Part shown: positions 36,494 through 46,012 of the stretch, in pieces | How positions within the stretch are numbered: position 1 is the first letter of the stretch | Layout of the letters: each line of letters begins with the position of its first letter | DNA from: JAWLAT01 sp041395325 | Lineage (GTDB): Bacteria; Pseudomonadota; Gammaproteobacteria; Xanthomonadales; SZUA-5 | Direction: 5' to 3' | Length of the DNA: 64,000 nucleotides | NCBI GenBank assembly: GCA_041395325.1 | Contig: JAWLAT010000001.1 | Location: forward strand, 186,001 to 250,000 | Made by a program: the position numbers and the translations under genes | Notes under the pieces: model-generated | Told to the model about the DNA's origin: nothing | The model's input: the letters and a program-made list of their open reading frames with translations, nothing else | Database searches by the model: none

Positions 36494-36597
36494 AGGCACT
36501 TCCTGACGCGCCGATAGACGGACGCGCAACGCCGGCCATTCCGACCACGCCTCCACAGTCGCTATGATCCGGCTCCCTCCGAACCCGGCCCGCCCGC

Positions 36598-37485
36598 ATG
36601 ATTGATCTGGCATTGGTGACCGCCCGCTGCGCGCAGGCGCTGGATGAGGATCTGCCGCCCTTGCTGGCGGCCGCCGATCGGGCCGGACTGTCGGTGCAGG
36701 CCTGGGCCTGGGATGACCCCGCGTGCGACTGGTCGCAGTGTCGTGTGGCGCTGCTGCGCTCGCCCTGGGACTACACCGAACGCTATCCCGAGTTTCTGGC
36801 CTGGCTGGCCCGGGTCGAGCCACAGACCCGGCTGTTCAATCCGCCGTCACTGCTGCGCTGGAATACCGACAAGCATTATCTGGCGGATCTGCAACAGGCC
36901 GGCGTGGCGATCGTGCCGACCGAGTTCCTGGCGCCGGGCCAGTCGCTGCCGGACGAATTGCCGGCGGAATATGTGCTCAAGCCGTCCATCGGCGCCGGCT
37001 CCAAGGGTGCCCTGCGGCTGCGCGCTGAAGAACGCGACCGCGCCATCGCCCACCTGGCCGACCTGCATGCGGCCGGCCAGACCGCGCTGCTGCAGCCCTA
37101 TCTGGCCCGCGTGGACGCACGCGGCGAAACAGCCCTGATCCATTTCGATGGGGCCTACTCGCATGCCATCTGCAAGGGTCCCTTGTTGCGCCCGCAGCAG
37201 GGCCTGGTCGAGGGTCTGTTCGCGGCCGAGCAGATCACCTCCCGCGGCCCCACGTCCACGGAACGACAGGCTGCCACCGCGGTGATCGACGCACTCGTCT
37301 CCCTGCCGATCAGCGGTGGCGTTCGGCCGCTCTACGCCCGGGTTGATCTGCTTGAGGGCGACGAGGGTCAGCCGCTGCTGCTGGAACTGGAGCTGGCCGA
37401 GCCCTCGCTGTTTTTCGCTCAGGCGCCGGAGGCGGCAGATCGGTTGATCGAAGCCGTGATTGCCAGAATGCCGCAGCGGGACTGA
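36598..37485 (+). CDS. ATP-grasp domain protein
   Basis: 295 residues. The ATP-grasp region has NTDKHYLADLQQAGVAIVP, YVLKPSIGAGSKGALRL (the flexible glycine loop), LLQPYLARVDARGETALIHF and a metal-binding end YARVDLLEGDEGQPLLLELELAEPSLF. The fold matches the glutathione-synthetase-like/RimK-like carboxylate-amine ligases, and resembles uncharacterised COG0189-like proteins. Substrates are unknown. It stands alone, divergent from etfBA and convergent on the adaptor gene. Confidence 0.82.
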   Translation: MIDLALVTARCAQALDEDLPPLLAAADRAGLSVQAWAWDDPACDWSQCRVALLRSPWDYTERYPEFLAWLARVEPQTRLFNPPSLLRWNTDKHYLADLQQAGVAIVPTEFLAPGQSLPDELPAEYVLKPSIGAGSKGALRLRAEERDRAIAHLADLHAAGQTALLQPYLARVDARGETALIHFDGAYSHAICKGPLLRPQQGLVEGLFAAEQITSRGPTSTERQAATAVIDALVSLPISGGVRPLYARVDLLEGDEGQPLLLELELAEPSLFFAQAPEAADRLIEAVIARMPQRD

Positions 37486-37486
37486 C

Positions 37487-38665
37487 TCAGTCGACGTCCT
37501 CGAATTCCACGCGGCGCCCGTCGCCGACGCGATCATCGCCATAGAGGACGACGCGATCGCCCTCCGTCAGCCCATCCAGCACCTCGGCCTGCAGCGCATT
37601 GCGGCGGCCCAGTTGGACGGTCGCGCGGTTTGCCACGCCGTCCACGACCCGCAGCGCTGACCAGCCATCTCGATCGTGTTGCAGGGCGGCGGTGGGCACC
37701 AGCAGACGGTCGTCACCTTCCCAGATGAGGTAACGAGCACGCAGGCGGTAGCCATCGCCCAGCGCCGGCCAGCTCCCGCCGGCCGGGTCGGGCAGGGCGA
37801 TCACCAGCACCCGCTGCTCCTCCACGCCCAGCGCCGAAACCTTGGTGAAGGCGGCCGGTTCAACCCGTTCCACCCGGGCCAGCAGTTCCTCGCTGCCGCC
37901 CCAGCCGTGCAGCAACACGCGAGCGCCTGGCTGCAGCTGTATCGCGTCCTCGCTGAGCAACTCGCCGATGATCTCCAGTGGCTCGCTGGCACCGATTTCC
38001 AGCAGGACCTCCCCGGGCGCCACCGCACCGCTGCTTTCGCGCAGGCGGCGCAGCACAATCCCGTCGATGGGGCTGGTCAGGGGCAACTGCTGCGGCTGGC
38101 CCTGATCGGGGTCCAGCAGTGCCTGCAGTGACGCCGTTCGCGCGGCAGCTGCTCGGGTGGCGGCGATGGCAGCGCTGGCCTCGCCGCGGCGTACCTGCAG
38201 TTCGGCCAGGGCGCGATCGACCTCGGCCGGCGCCAGCACCTGTTCGTTGGCCAATGCTTCGGCGCGGCGCCATTCCTGCTCCGCCAGCTCCGCGGCCGCC
38301 TGCGCCGCGGTCGACTGGGCTTCGACGCGTCGCTGGTCGGCCTGGGCGGCGACCCATTCCGCCTGCAAGCGTTCACGTTGCGCACTGTCCAGCCGTGGCG
38401 CCGGGCCCGCAGTCAGCGTCACGATCGTCTGGCCGGCCTGCACGCGATCGCCAGGGCGCAGCTCGACTCGATCAATGCGGCCCGGCAGCGGCACCGTGAT
38501 GCGCTCGCGGACGCGCAAACGGGTGCGCACCTCTTCCTCGACATCCACCGCCAGCGTGCCACGACTGACCTTGGCTACTTCCACTGGCAGTGCCGCCTCC
38601 CGCAGGGCCAGCAGCACGCCGGCCAGCAGCAGGGCAGCCAGCGCCAGCCAGATCCAGCGACTCAT
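37487..38665 (-). CDS. HlyD-family periplasmic efflux adaptor
   Basis: 392 residues. An N-terminal membrane anchor (WIWLALAALLLAGVLLAL), a lipoyl half-motif (TVPLPGRIDRVELRPGDRV), a long alpha-hairpin coiled coil (about 95-200), the second lipoyl half (LTSPIDGIVLRRLRESSGAV) and the beta-barrel/membrane-proximal domains. This is a membrane fusion protein of an ABC or RND pump. No pump or outer-membrane channel gene is adjacent. It overlaps the upstream small gene by four bases. Confidence 0.85.
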   Translation of the reverse strand: MSRWIWLALAALLLAGVLLALREAALPVEVAKVSRGTLAVDVEEEVRTRLRVRERITVPLPGRIDRVELRPGDRVQAGQTIVTLTAGPAPRLDSAQRERLQAEWVAAQADQRRVEAQSTAAQAAAELAEQEWRRAEALANEQVLAPAEVDRALAELQVRRGEASAAIAATRAAAARTASLQALLDPDQGQPQQLPLTSPIDGIVLRRLRESSGAVAPGEVLLEIGASEPLEIIGELLSEDAIQLQPGARVLLHGWGGSEELLARVERVEPAAFTKVSALGVEEQRVLVIALPDPAGGSWPALGDGYRLRARYLIWEGDDRLLVPTAALQHDRDGWSALRVVDGVANRATVQLGRRNALQAEVLDGLTEGDRVVLYGDDRVGDGRRVEFEDVD

Positions 38666-39003
38666 GATTGGCCGGCCGGCGGCTCCGGTGGGCGGGCGGA
38701 GGGTGCTGGGCGAGGTGCCTGCGGTCGCTGAGCCTGTGCGGCTGCGTTGGGATCGGGTGCCTTGGCGGCGGCATTGCGTGCCGCACGCTCCCGCAGCAGG
38801 CGCAGCGTTTCCGGGTCTTGCATCAGCGCCGTATCACTGCGCGTGTTCTGCGACACGCGGTCGGCGATGAACAGCCAGGCGGTGACCATGCCCATCAACA
38901 GGCCCATCAGCGGGGCGACGATGCCGCGCATCGGATTGGGGCTGACCAGGCTGCAGGCGCTGAAACACAGCAGCGTCAAACCCAAAGCAATCCAACGTCC
39001 CAT
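38662..39003 (-). CDS. Small hydrophobic protein of unknown function
   Basis: 113 residues from ATG 39003, with TGAGGAA upstream (TTG 39018 is also in frame). A hydrophobic N-terminus (IALGLTLLCFSACSL) looks like a lipoprotein or membrane segment, a second helix follows (GIVAPLMGLLMGMVTAWLF), and the C-terminal third is rich in Ala, Pro and Arg. No family recognised. The four-base overlap with the adaptor gene suggests they are made together. Confidence 0.6.
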   Translation of the reverse strand: MGRWIALGLTLLCFSACSLVSPNPMRGIVAPLMGLLMGMVTAWLFIADRVSQNTRSDTALMQDPETLRLLRERAARNAAAKAPDPNAAAQAQRPQAPRPAPSARPPEPPAGQS

Positions 39004-39101
39004 CGCCACGTTCCTCAACAGGCATTGGCCGGCAGTGTAACCAAGTGACTCCCTGACCGAACATCAGCGAACCCAAATGCAATCTCGGTTCGTGAAATCC
39101 G

Positions 39102-39866
39102 TCAGTCCAGCCGACGCAGAAAGGCCTCGACGTTGATGGAGATATCGTCTTCGCCTACCCCGTCGAAGGGGTTCTCGAGGTGATTCTGGATGTTGTGCAG
39201 ACTCACCAGTACCAGCGAGAAGAGCACCGGCATGGCGTAGCTGACCTGTGGCGCATAGTCAGCCGCTGCGGCGGCGAAGTAGGGCCCGTAGAGGATCGGC
39301 AGCAGGCAGATGAACACCGTGCTGAAGGCGCGCAGGGTGCGCGGCGTGCGGTACTGGTAGATGTGCTTGCAGTTCTCGAAGGCCACCATCATGCGGGCCA
39401 GATACTGGTTGCAGCGCGACACCTCGTTGGCCACCAGCCCGCGCTCGCGCAGTTCCTCGCGGACAAAGCGCGACAGCTCGGCAAAGCTGGCGTAGACCGC
39501 GGCCTCGTGCTGACGCAGGTGGCTGGCGTCGGCCGCCAACAGCACGCGAACGGCGGCCAGCAGCTGGCCGAGCGAATCGCGGGCTCGAGTCAGCGTGCTG
39601 GGTGGCGGATCGGTCAGCCAGTCGCGGGCGGCCAGATACAGGGCCTGGCCCAGTGCCTTGAGCTGGGCGTAGTTGGCCAACGCCGTTTCGCGGCGCTTGT
39701 AGGCGCCGCTGATCGAAAAGACGATCGGAAAGATCACCGCCGTGGCGATCAGCGTCAGCGGAAAGTTGGCGCGGATGTTCCAGCGAATGCACAGCCACGT
39801 TGACAGGATCGACAGCGCGGTGATCAGCAGCGAGTTCAGATTGATGATCAGCAGGATTTTGCGCAT
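39102..39866 (-). CDS. Bestrophin-like integral membrane protein
   Basis: 254 residues with an N-terminal pair of helices (LLITALSILSTWLCIRW, FPLTLIATAVIFPIVF), a long soluble helical middle and two C-terminal helices. LENPFDGVGEDDISI near the end is the conserved bestrophin motif (ENPFG/D...DD) seen in the Ca2+-site region of bestrophin chloride channels and bacterial relatives. The N-terminal helices do not match textbook bacterial bestrophins, so it is only called bestrophin-like. 23 bases downstream of the metalloprotease. Confidence 0.6.
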   Translation of the reverse strand: MRKILLIINLNSLLITALSILSTWLCIRWNIRANFPLTLIATAVIFPIVFSISGAYKRRETALANYAQLKALGQALYLAARDWLTDPPPSTLTRARDSLGQLLAAVRVLLAADASHLRQHEAAVYASFAELSRFVREELRERGLVANEVSRCNQYLARMMVAFENCKHIYQYRTPRTLRAFSTVFICLLPILYGPYFAAAAADYAPQVSYAMPVLFSLVLVSLHNIQNHLENPFDGVGEDDISINVEAFLRRLD

Positions 39867-39889
39867 CGGATTGAGCGTCGCAAGGAACC

Positions 39890-42295
39890 CTAGATCGGTG
39901 AGCCGGGCGGGATGCGTGGCAGGCTGCGCCGAGGCAAGCTGGCCGGATCCTGCAGATAGCGGGCGATCTCGTCGGCGGCCTGGGCGAATTGCGCGCCAGA
40001 GCGATCATCATTGCGGCGGCGCTGGGCGCTGGCCTGCAACTGCACCAGCGCGGCACGCAGCTGGGCCGCCACGACCGGCTGCAGGCGCGGCGAGTCCAGT
40101 GTCGCGTAGAGGCTGTCCAGTACCACCCAGTTGCGGGCCCAGGCCACGGCCTGCTGCGCAGCATTGGCTTCCTGTCTCCAGCTGGCCTGCAGCAATGCAT
40201 CGATCACGGCCGCGGCGTCAGGTTGGCGCGCATCGCGCGTACGTTGCCAGTGCATCCGATTGAGTCGATCCGGTTGCAGCAGGAACTGGCTGATCAGCAG
40301 CGTGGCGGCGCCGACGGCGGCGTCCGGATCGAACAGCGGCAAGCTGCGGCTGTGGAAGTACTCGGCGTTGCGTTGGTACTCCACGGCCGGTGGCAGCAAC
40401 TGGGCGACGATGCCGTCCGGCAGCGTCAGGCTGTCCACGCTGATGCCCTGCAGCAGCGCCTGCAATGCCGCTTGTTGTGCCTCGGGCGGAACCGCCTGTG
40501 CCGGTCGGGCATCGGCCATCAGGCCCTGCCGATATTCAACGCCGCCCAGTTGCCGGGCAACGGCCTCGGCCTGATAACGGTGCAACAGATACAACGGCAC
40601 CAGGCGGGCTTCCAGTTCGCCGGCCTGACGGTCCGGCGGCAGCACGCCGGCACCAAAGCGACGCAGCGCCAGCCCGCGCACAGCCAGCAGTCGTTGCCAA
40701 CTGCCCAGCGTGTCGCCGCCGAAATCCCACAGCAGCCCGGTCGGGTGGGCGTCGCCGGGCGCGCGGGCGTCAGCATCACTGACGTAGTCAAAGCCGGCCG
40801 CTCGAATGTCGGCACGCAGCGCGGCTTGACCCGCCGCCAGTGCGTCCGCGGCAAAACGCTGATAGCCATGGCGGATCGCAAACAGATCCCACTCACCCAC
40901 GCCCACCCCGTAGGCGTCGACCAACGAGATCTGCTCACCCTTCAGGCTGATCAGCGGGTGCGGATAGTCCATCACCGAGCCGTTGCCCTGCAGGCTGGCG
41001 GCAAAGTTGTGCGCCAAACCCAGCGCATGACCGATCTCGTGCGCCGACAGTTGCCGCAACCGGGCCAGTGCCATCGCTTGAGCCTGCTGCAGCAGGGCGG
41101 CTTCCTCGGGCTGGCCATATGGTGCCAGCAGCACTTCGGCGATCAGCAGATCCTGCCGCACCCGCTGCGAGCCCAGGTTGACGAAGCCCTTGATGATCTC
41201 GCCGGTGCGCGGGTCGATGATGCCGCCGCCATAGGACCAGCCGCGAGTGGCGCGATGGGTCCAGGTGATGGCGTTGTGGCGCAGGTCCAGCAGGTCGGCC
41301 GACTCGGGTTGCAGTTCGACCCGGTAGGCGTCGATCCAGCCGGCCGCTTCGAAGGCGCGTTGCCACCAGTTGCCGCCCTCCAGCAGCGCGCTGCGCATCG
41401 GTTCGGGGGTGCCGCGGTCGAGCAGGAAGACGATCGGCTTGACCGCGCGGCTGCGCTCGGCCGTCGGATCGGTGGCCTGCAGCCGAAAGCGCGGCTGCCA
41501 GTGCTGTCCCAGTGGCGCTGACAGCGGCTGGGCGAAATTGACCTGGCTGATGCTGTAGGCCCCGGAGGCTGGATGAAAGGGGCGCGCCTCGAAGCCCGGT
41601 TCGGGCAGCCGCACGAAACTCAGTCGTTGCCGCAATGTCAGTGAGCGGGCATCCGGGACGATCTGTTGCAGCAATGGGGACTCACCCGCGCCGGCGAAGG
41701 TCAGCAGTGCCTCGAACTCGGCGTTGTCAGGGAAACTGTGCGCCGCTTCCGGCAACGCCAGGCTGCGCTGCGCATCGAGGGCATGATCGCCCTGTTCGGC
41801 CGCTTTCAGGCTGGTGGCGGCGCCATGCAGATCGAGCACCAGCAGGCTGCTCAGATCGACAATGACCCGATCCTCGCGTTGGCCCTGCACGTCTCCCGTC
41901 CACAGCACCGATTCGGCAAAGGCAGCAGTCACTGCGGCACGTTCGGCGGCATCGCTGCTGCGGGCGGTGAAGGCGGTGTTGTGCTGAATCAGGGCGAGCC
42001 GTTCGCCGACGCGCCTAAAACTCACCAGTCGCGGCGAACTGAGCTGATTGCGATCCAGGCCAACTTCGTTCGACCCCAGCGAGCCGGGCAGGGCACTGAC
42101 CAGCAAGAGGGTCTGGTCGATCGGAACCCCGGCCAGGATCTGGTTGCCTGCTGCACCCGGATAAAGATCGATCAGACCGGCCTGGCGTGTCAGACCCGCG
42201 GTGGGATCGGTCGCGTCGCGGGTGGCTGCCGGCGCCAGTGCATGACCGCTCAGCAACAGTGCCGCCAGCGCGGCGCGCAATCCTCTCAGGTGCAT
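39890..42295 (-). CDS. Secreted zinc-dependent metalloprotease (DUF5117/DUF4953-like)
   Basis: 801 residues from ATG 42295, preceded by GGGGGG five bases upstream. Signal peptide (GLRAALAALLLSGHALAPAA). The N-terminal half has DUF5117-like strands (SSPRLVSFRRVGERLALIQHNT). The catalytic region carries the zincin motif HEIGHALGLAHNFAAS and the Met-turn VMDYPHPLI. Activity towards proteins is expected; the natural substrate is unknown. Transcribed with the bestrophin-like gene, possibly after mgtE. Confidence 0.88.
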   Translation of the reverse strand: MHLRGLRAALAALLLSGHALAPAATRDATDPTAGLTRQAGLIDLYPGAAGNQILAGVPIDQTLLLVSALPGSLGSNEVGLDRNQLSSPRLVSFRRVGERLALIQHNTAFTARSSDAAERAAVTAAFAESVLWTGDVQGQREDRVIVDLSSLLVLDLHGAATSLKAAEQGDHALDAQRSLALPEAAHSFPDNAEFEALLTFAGAGESPLLQQIVPDARSLTLRQRLSFVRLPEPGFEARPFHPASGAYSISQVNFAQPLSAPLGQHWQPRFRLQATDPTAERSRAVKPIVFLLDRGTPEPMRSALLEGGNWWQRAFEAAGWIDAYRVELQPESADLLDLRHNAITWTHRATRGWSYGGGIIDPRTGEIIKGFVNLGSQRVRQDLLIAEVLLAPYGQPEEAALLQQAQAMALARLRQLSAHEIGHALGLAHNFAASLQGNGSVMDYPHPLISLKGEQISLVDAYGVGVGEWDLFAIRHGYQRFAADALAAGQAALRADIRAAGFDYVSDADARAPGDAHPTGLLWDFGGDTLGSWQRLLAVRGLALRRFGAGVLPPDRQAGELEARLVPLYLLHRYQAEAVARQLGGVEYRQGLMADARPAQAVPPEAQQAALQALLQGISVDSLTLPDGIVAQLLPPAVEYQRNAEYFHSRSLPLFDPDAAVGAATLLISQFLLQPDRLNRMHWQRTRDARQPDAAAVIDALLQASWRQEANAAQQAVAWARNWVVLDSLYATLDSPRLQPVVAAQLRAALVQLQASAQRRRNDDRSGAQFAQAADEIARYLQDPASLPRRSLPRIPPGSPI

Positions 42296-42404
42296 ATTAT
42301 CCCCCCGCTCGGCAAGGCCAGAACATAGCCAGCCATCCAGACGCGCACAATGGACCCCATCCGCAAGACGTGATCGGGGTCCGACTTGGGACGTTTGACG
42401 GCGA

Positions 42405-43769
42405 CTACACCAGCTGGGGCATGAGGGCCGTGGCAATCGACAGCACCAGAAAGAAGCCGCACATGTCGGTAATGGTGGTGAGCATCGGCCCAGAGGCCAC
42501 CGCCGGGTCCACGCCGCGCGACTTCAGTACCAGTGGCACCAGCCCGCCGACGCTGACGGCCACCAGCGTGTTGATGGCCAGTGCCAGGCCGACCACCAGT
42601 CCGATCCAGGCGTTGCCCTTCCACAACCAGGCGACCAGGCCGATCAGCAGGCCCAGCGCCAGGCCGTTGATCAGGCCCACGGCGGCCTCCTTTCGCCAGA
42701 CCCGGAAGAGGTCTGCTGGCCGGGTCACGCCCAGCGACAACTCGCGCAACGACACCGCCACGGCCTGATTGCCGCTGCAGCCGGACATGTCCGAGACCAT
42801 CGGCAGGAAGATTGCCAGCGCGATGACGGCGGCCAGGGTTTCCTCGTAGCTGGAGATGATGCTGGCGGCCAGTACGTTCAGACCGATGTTGACGCTCAGC
42901 CAGGCCAGTCGCCGCCGCGCCCGCAGGCCGGTCGGCATCGAGCGCAGCTCATCTTCGACCAGGCCGGAGGTCTTCAGTGCATCCAGTTCGGCCCGCTCGA
43001 TGGTGGCGTCGTCGACATCCTCGCGGGTGACCACGCCGACCAGTCGTCCTTGTGCATCGGTGACCGGAATGGACAGATAGGGGTTGTCGTCGAAGACATC
43101 CTCCAGGTCCTCCAGCGGGGTCAGCACACCCACACTGTCCGCCGGTGTCATCACCTCGCCCAGCGGGCGGGAGCGGCGCGAGGCGAGGATCTGCCGCAGC
43201 GACACCACGCCCACCAGCACGCCGCCGTCGTCGACCACGTAGGGGTGCTGGTTCTGGTGCTGCTCGAAGGCTTCTTCGTCGGCGACCAGCACCTGAATCA
43301 CATCGGCCACCGTCTGGTCAGCGCGAAAGCGCAGCAGATCGGGGCTCATCAGGCCGCCGGCGACGTTGTCGTCGAACTCGGCCAGCTGGCGGATGGCGGC
43401 GGCCTCGGCCTGATCCATCCGTTCCAGGATCGACTCGGCATCGGCGGCATCCAGATCCTGCAGGATGTCGGCGCCGTCGGCGGCGTCCATCTCCTCGATG
43501 ATCTCGGCGGCGCGGCCCTCATCGAGCTGCTCGACGATCTCGGCGGCTTGCTCGGTCGGGATCTCCTCGACCAGATCGGCGGCGACCACCGGGTCGATCA
43601 GCTCCAGCACCGCGGTGCGATCGTCCTCATCCAGTTGCAGGAAGGCGCGAACCGCCTCGCTGGCGGTCATCGCTTCCAGTGCGGCCTCGATGGCACTGGC
43701 ATCACGCTGCTGGACGCCGATCAGAAAGCCGGCGATGGCCTCGGCATGGTCGAATTGCAGCTCGCTCAT
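42405..43769 (-). CDS. mgtE: MgtE family magnesium transporter
   Basis: 454 residues. N-terminal superhelical domain (EEIPTEQAAEIVEQLDEGRAA, IIEEMDAADGADILQDL), two CBS domains (about 130-250), a plug helix and five membrane helices ending MCGFFLVLSIATALMPQLV. MgtE is a Mg2+ channel gated by cytosolic Mg2+. Length and order match the family. No Mg2+ riboswitch was recognised in the upstream gap. Confidence 0.95.
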   Translation of the reverse strand: MSELQFDHAEAIAGFLIGVQQRDASAIEAALEAMTASEAVRAFLQLDEDDRTAVLELIDPVVAADLVEEIPTEQAAEIVEQLDEGRAAEIIEEMDAADGADILQDLDAADAESILERMDQAEAAAIRQLAEFDDNVAGGLMSPDLLRFRADQTVADVIQVLVADEEAFEQHQNQHPYVVDDGGVLVGVVSLRQILASRRSRPLGEVMTPADSVGVLTPLEDLEDVFDDNPYLSIPVTDAQGRLVGVVTREDVDDATIERAELDALKTSGLVEDELRSMPTGLRARRRLAWLSVNIGLNVLAASIISSYEETLAAVIALAIFLPMVSDMSGCSGNQAVAVSLRELSLGVTRPADLFRVWRKEAAVGLINGLALGLLIGLVAWLWKGNAWIGLVVGLALAINTLVAVSVGGLVPLVLKSRGVDPAVASGPMLTTITDMCGFFLVLSIATALMPQLV

Positions 43770-44015
43770 GGTTCACTCCTTGAATGCCGCGGCAGCCGGC
43801 GAGGCCGCTGTCCAGTTCCGCGCGCAGTGATAGCACGAGCACCCTGAGGTTGCGGTGGGTACGGCGCGAGCGCCCCGTGCCGTCGGTCTACCGCTGCAGG
43901 CCGTGTTCGTTGTCGCGCCGGTCACCGCGGCGCTTGGGCAGAATCGTCGCAGAGCGGTCAACCGATTGGCTGCTGTCGCGTTGCGCTCTACAACGCCGGA
44001 TCCGGAGAGATCGTC

Positions 44016-44996
44016 ATGCGAATTGGCTGGCTGTGGGTGCTGTCCCTGTGGGTGGGTTGGGCGCAGGCCCAGCAACTACCGACGCATGCCGATCTCACTT
44101 ACGCTCAGCTGGGTGGTCGCGACCTGCAACTGGATCTGTATCTGCCCGACATCGGGACCGAACCGCTGCCGCTGGTCATCTGGGTCCATGGTGGCGGCTG
44201 GAGCGGTGGAACCCGCTTCCCTGCACCCGCACACGCGCTGCGGCTGCGACGCTTCGGTGTGGCGGTGGCGTCCATCAGCTATCGATTGACGGGTCAGGGC
44301 GGGCAGTGGGGTGCCGAATCGGTCATCTTCCCGGCACAGATCCACGATGTGCGTGCGGCGATCCGCTGGCTACGTGCCCACGCCACCGACTACGGCCTCG
44401 ATCCCGACCGGATCGGCGTCTGGGGTTCGTCCGCTGGCGGGCACCTGGTCGCACTGGCTGGCACCTCCGGCAATGATCCGGCGCTGGAAGGCACGGTGGG
44501 TAACGAGCTGGGGACTTCCAGCGTGGTGCAGGTGGTCGTCGACTATTACGGACCCACCGATCTGCTGCAGATGACGCTGGACATCACCACGCCGCCCGGC
44601 AACATCATCGATCACGATGCACCGGACTCACCGGAATCGCGGCTGATCGGTTTTTCCGGTCCAGGCGAAGGCATCGGCGTGCTGCGCGACAACATCGACA
44701 ACCCAAATCCGCCGTTCCCTGAACTGGCCCAGCGGGTCAGCGACGTCAATCCGATCAGCTGGGTTGATGCCTTCGATCCCCCGTTCCTGATCGTCCACGG
44801 TACGGCGGACACCTCGGTGCCGTTCGGGCAGAGCATTCGTTTGCTCGATGCGTTGTTGCTGGCCGGTCACGACCCGCAGATGCTGCCGGTCCCGGACGCC
44901 GGTCATGGCGGCTTCCCAACCTGGGTGCACGACGAAGCGCATGAGTTCCTGCTCTCCCATCTGGTCGGGCCGCTGCTGTCGGCCGGATTTGAGTGA
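44016..44996 (+). CDS. Secreted alpha/beta hydrolase (BD-FAE/esterase-like)
   Basis: 326 residues. Signal peptide (WLWVLSLWVGWAQA), oxyanion loop VIWVHGGGWSGGTR, nucleophile elbow GVWGSSAGGHLVALAG, Asp in VHGTADTSVPFGQS and His in VPDAGHGGFP. This is the layout of carboxylesterases of the bifunctional feruloyl/acetyl xylan esterase type. The exact ester is unknown. Divergent from mgtE. Confidence 0.85.
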   Translation: MRIGWLWVLSLWVGWAQAQQLPTHADLTYAQLGGRDLQLDLYLPDIGTEPLPLVIWVHGGGWSGGTRFPAPAHALRLRRFGVAVASISYRLTGQGGQWGAESVIFPAQIHDVRAAIRWLRAHATDYGLDPDRIGVWGSSAGGHLVALAGTSGNDPALEGTVGNELGTSSVVQVVVDYYGPTDLLQMTLDITTPPGNIIDHDAPDSPESRLIGFSGPGEGIGVLRDNIDNPNPPFPELAQRVSDVNPISWVDAFDPPFLIVHGTADTSVPFGQSIRLLDALLLAGHDPQMLPVPDAGHGGFPTWVHDEAHEFLLSHLVGPLLSAGFE

Positions 44997-45080
44997 AGGG
45001 CAAGTGCCGAATGACAGTCGTCAATTGGTTACAGTTTGTCCTAGCCTAGCCTGCGCACCCCCTGACCGAGAGTCACGCGC

Positions 45081-45878
45081 ATGCCAGTCGAGCTCTTCCG
45101 CAGCGGCCAGCACCGCTGCATTGCTTTCAATGATCTCGTCCGCGGTGACGATGGCGTTCAGGCCAACCAGTTTCTGGTCATCGATGGTGAGCAGTCGGCG
45201 CTGATCGACCCAGGTGGCGCGCTGCTGTACACGCCGGTATCGATGGCAGTGGCGCAGTACGTGCCGCTGCGGCAGCTGACCTACATCGTGGCCAGTCATC
45301 AGGATCCGGACGTCATCGGCTCAGCCGACCGCTGGATGATGTACACCAGCGCGCGCGTGGTCTGCTCGCGCCTGTGGGGGCGTTTCGTGCCGCACAGCGT
45401 GCCGCACTATGTCGACACCGGCGGCCAGGATCGCTTCGTGCTGATTCCCGACGAGGGCATGGAGCTGCCGCTGGGTGACTCCGGCCTGATCTGCGTGCCG
45501 GCGCATTTCCTGCACTCGGTCGGCAATTTCCAGTTCTACGACCCGGTCAGCCGGATCCTGTTCTCCGGTGATCTGGGCGCATCGATGGTCGATCGCTGCG
45601 AGCCGGTGTCCACGCGCGCGGCCTTCGCCGACCACATCGCCACGATGGAGGGCTTCCACCGCCGCTACATGGCCGGCAATCGGGCCTGTCAGGCCTGGGC
45701 CCGACGGGTGCGCAAGCTCGACATCGACCAAATCGTTCCGCAGCACGGCGCGCCGATCAAGGGCGAGGCGATTGGCGCCTTCATCGACTGGATCGAACAG
45801 CTCAAGTGTGGGCTGGATCTGCTCGATGGTCCTGCCCGACCGACCGGGGCGGAACCGCTGGTGCGGATGCGGCTGTAG
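45081..45878 (+). CDS. ODP-type metallo-beta-lactamase-fold (di-iron) protein
   Basis: 265 residues. The metallo-beta-lactamase fold of flavodiiron proteins without the flavodoxin part: NQFLVIDGEQSALIDPGG, YIVASHQDPDVIGS (ligand loop), VPAHFLHSVGNFQFYD, LFSGDLGASM and IVPQHGAPIKG. Such stand-alone ODP proteins bind two irons; in spirochetes the domain senses oxygen. It is not linked to a chemotaxis gene here, so a sensor or reductase role is open. Confidence 0.85.
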   Translation: MPVELFRSGQHRCIAFNDLVRGDDGVQANQFLVIDGEQSALIDPGGALLYTPVSMAVAQYVPLRQLTYIVASHQDPDVIGSADRWMMYTSARVVCSRLWGRFVPHSVPHYVDTGGQDRFVLIPDEGMELPLGDSGLICVPAHFLHSVGNFQFYDPVSRILFSGDLGASMVDRCEPVSTRAAFADHIATMEGFHRRYMAGNRACQAWARRVRKLDIDQIVPQHGAPIKGEAIGAFIDWIEQLKCGLDLLDGPARPTGAEPLVRMRL

Positions 45879-46012
45879 CCCGGCATCAATGGCAATCAGC
45901 AGAGCCTGGCATCGGCTGCAAAGCGGCGCGTTGCGCCGCACTCCAAAGTACATCGATCCGTCCGACCAGGCATTGGCCATCTAGACTCGGTCGGACGTAG
46001 AACGCGCGCGGC

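Larger units (their letters stand above)
35746..36597. other. 852-base gene-free region with layered repeats
   Basis: Between etfB and the ATP-grasp gene. It contains an AG-rich imperfect GAGCCAGAGC run (35946-35986), an inverted pair of CACGAAGGA repeats, and inside that pair a 163-base tandem duplication. Open frames across it translate repeat units (NTKDTKDTKE type) and are not genes. Confidence 0.8.

Noticed and set aside
35955..36599. A 214-codon minus-strand frame containing NTKDTKDTKE
   Set aside because: It translates the CACGAAGGA repeats and the duplicated hairpin unit; no start signal and no constrained sequence.
39259..40200. A 313-codon minus-strand frame overlapping the bestrophin-like and protease genes
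   Set aside because: It crosses the boundary of two supported genes in another frame and shows no motif.
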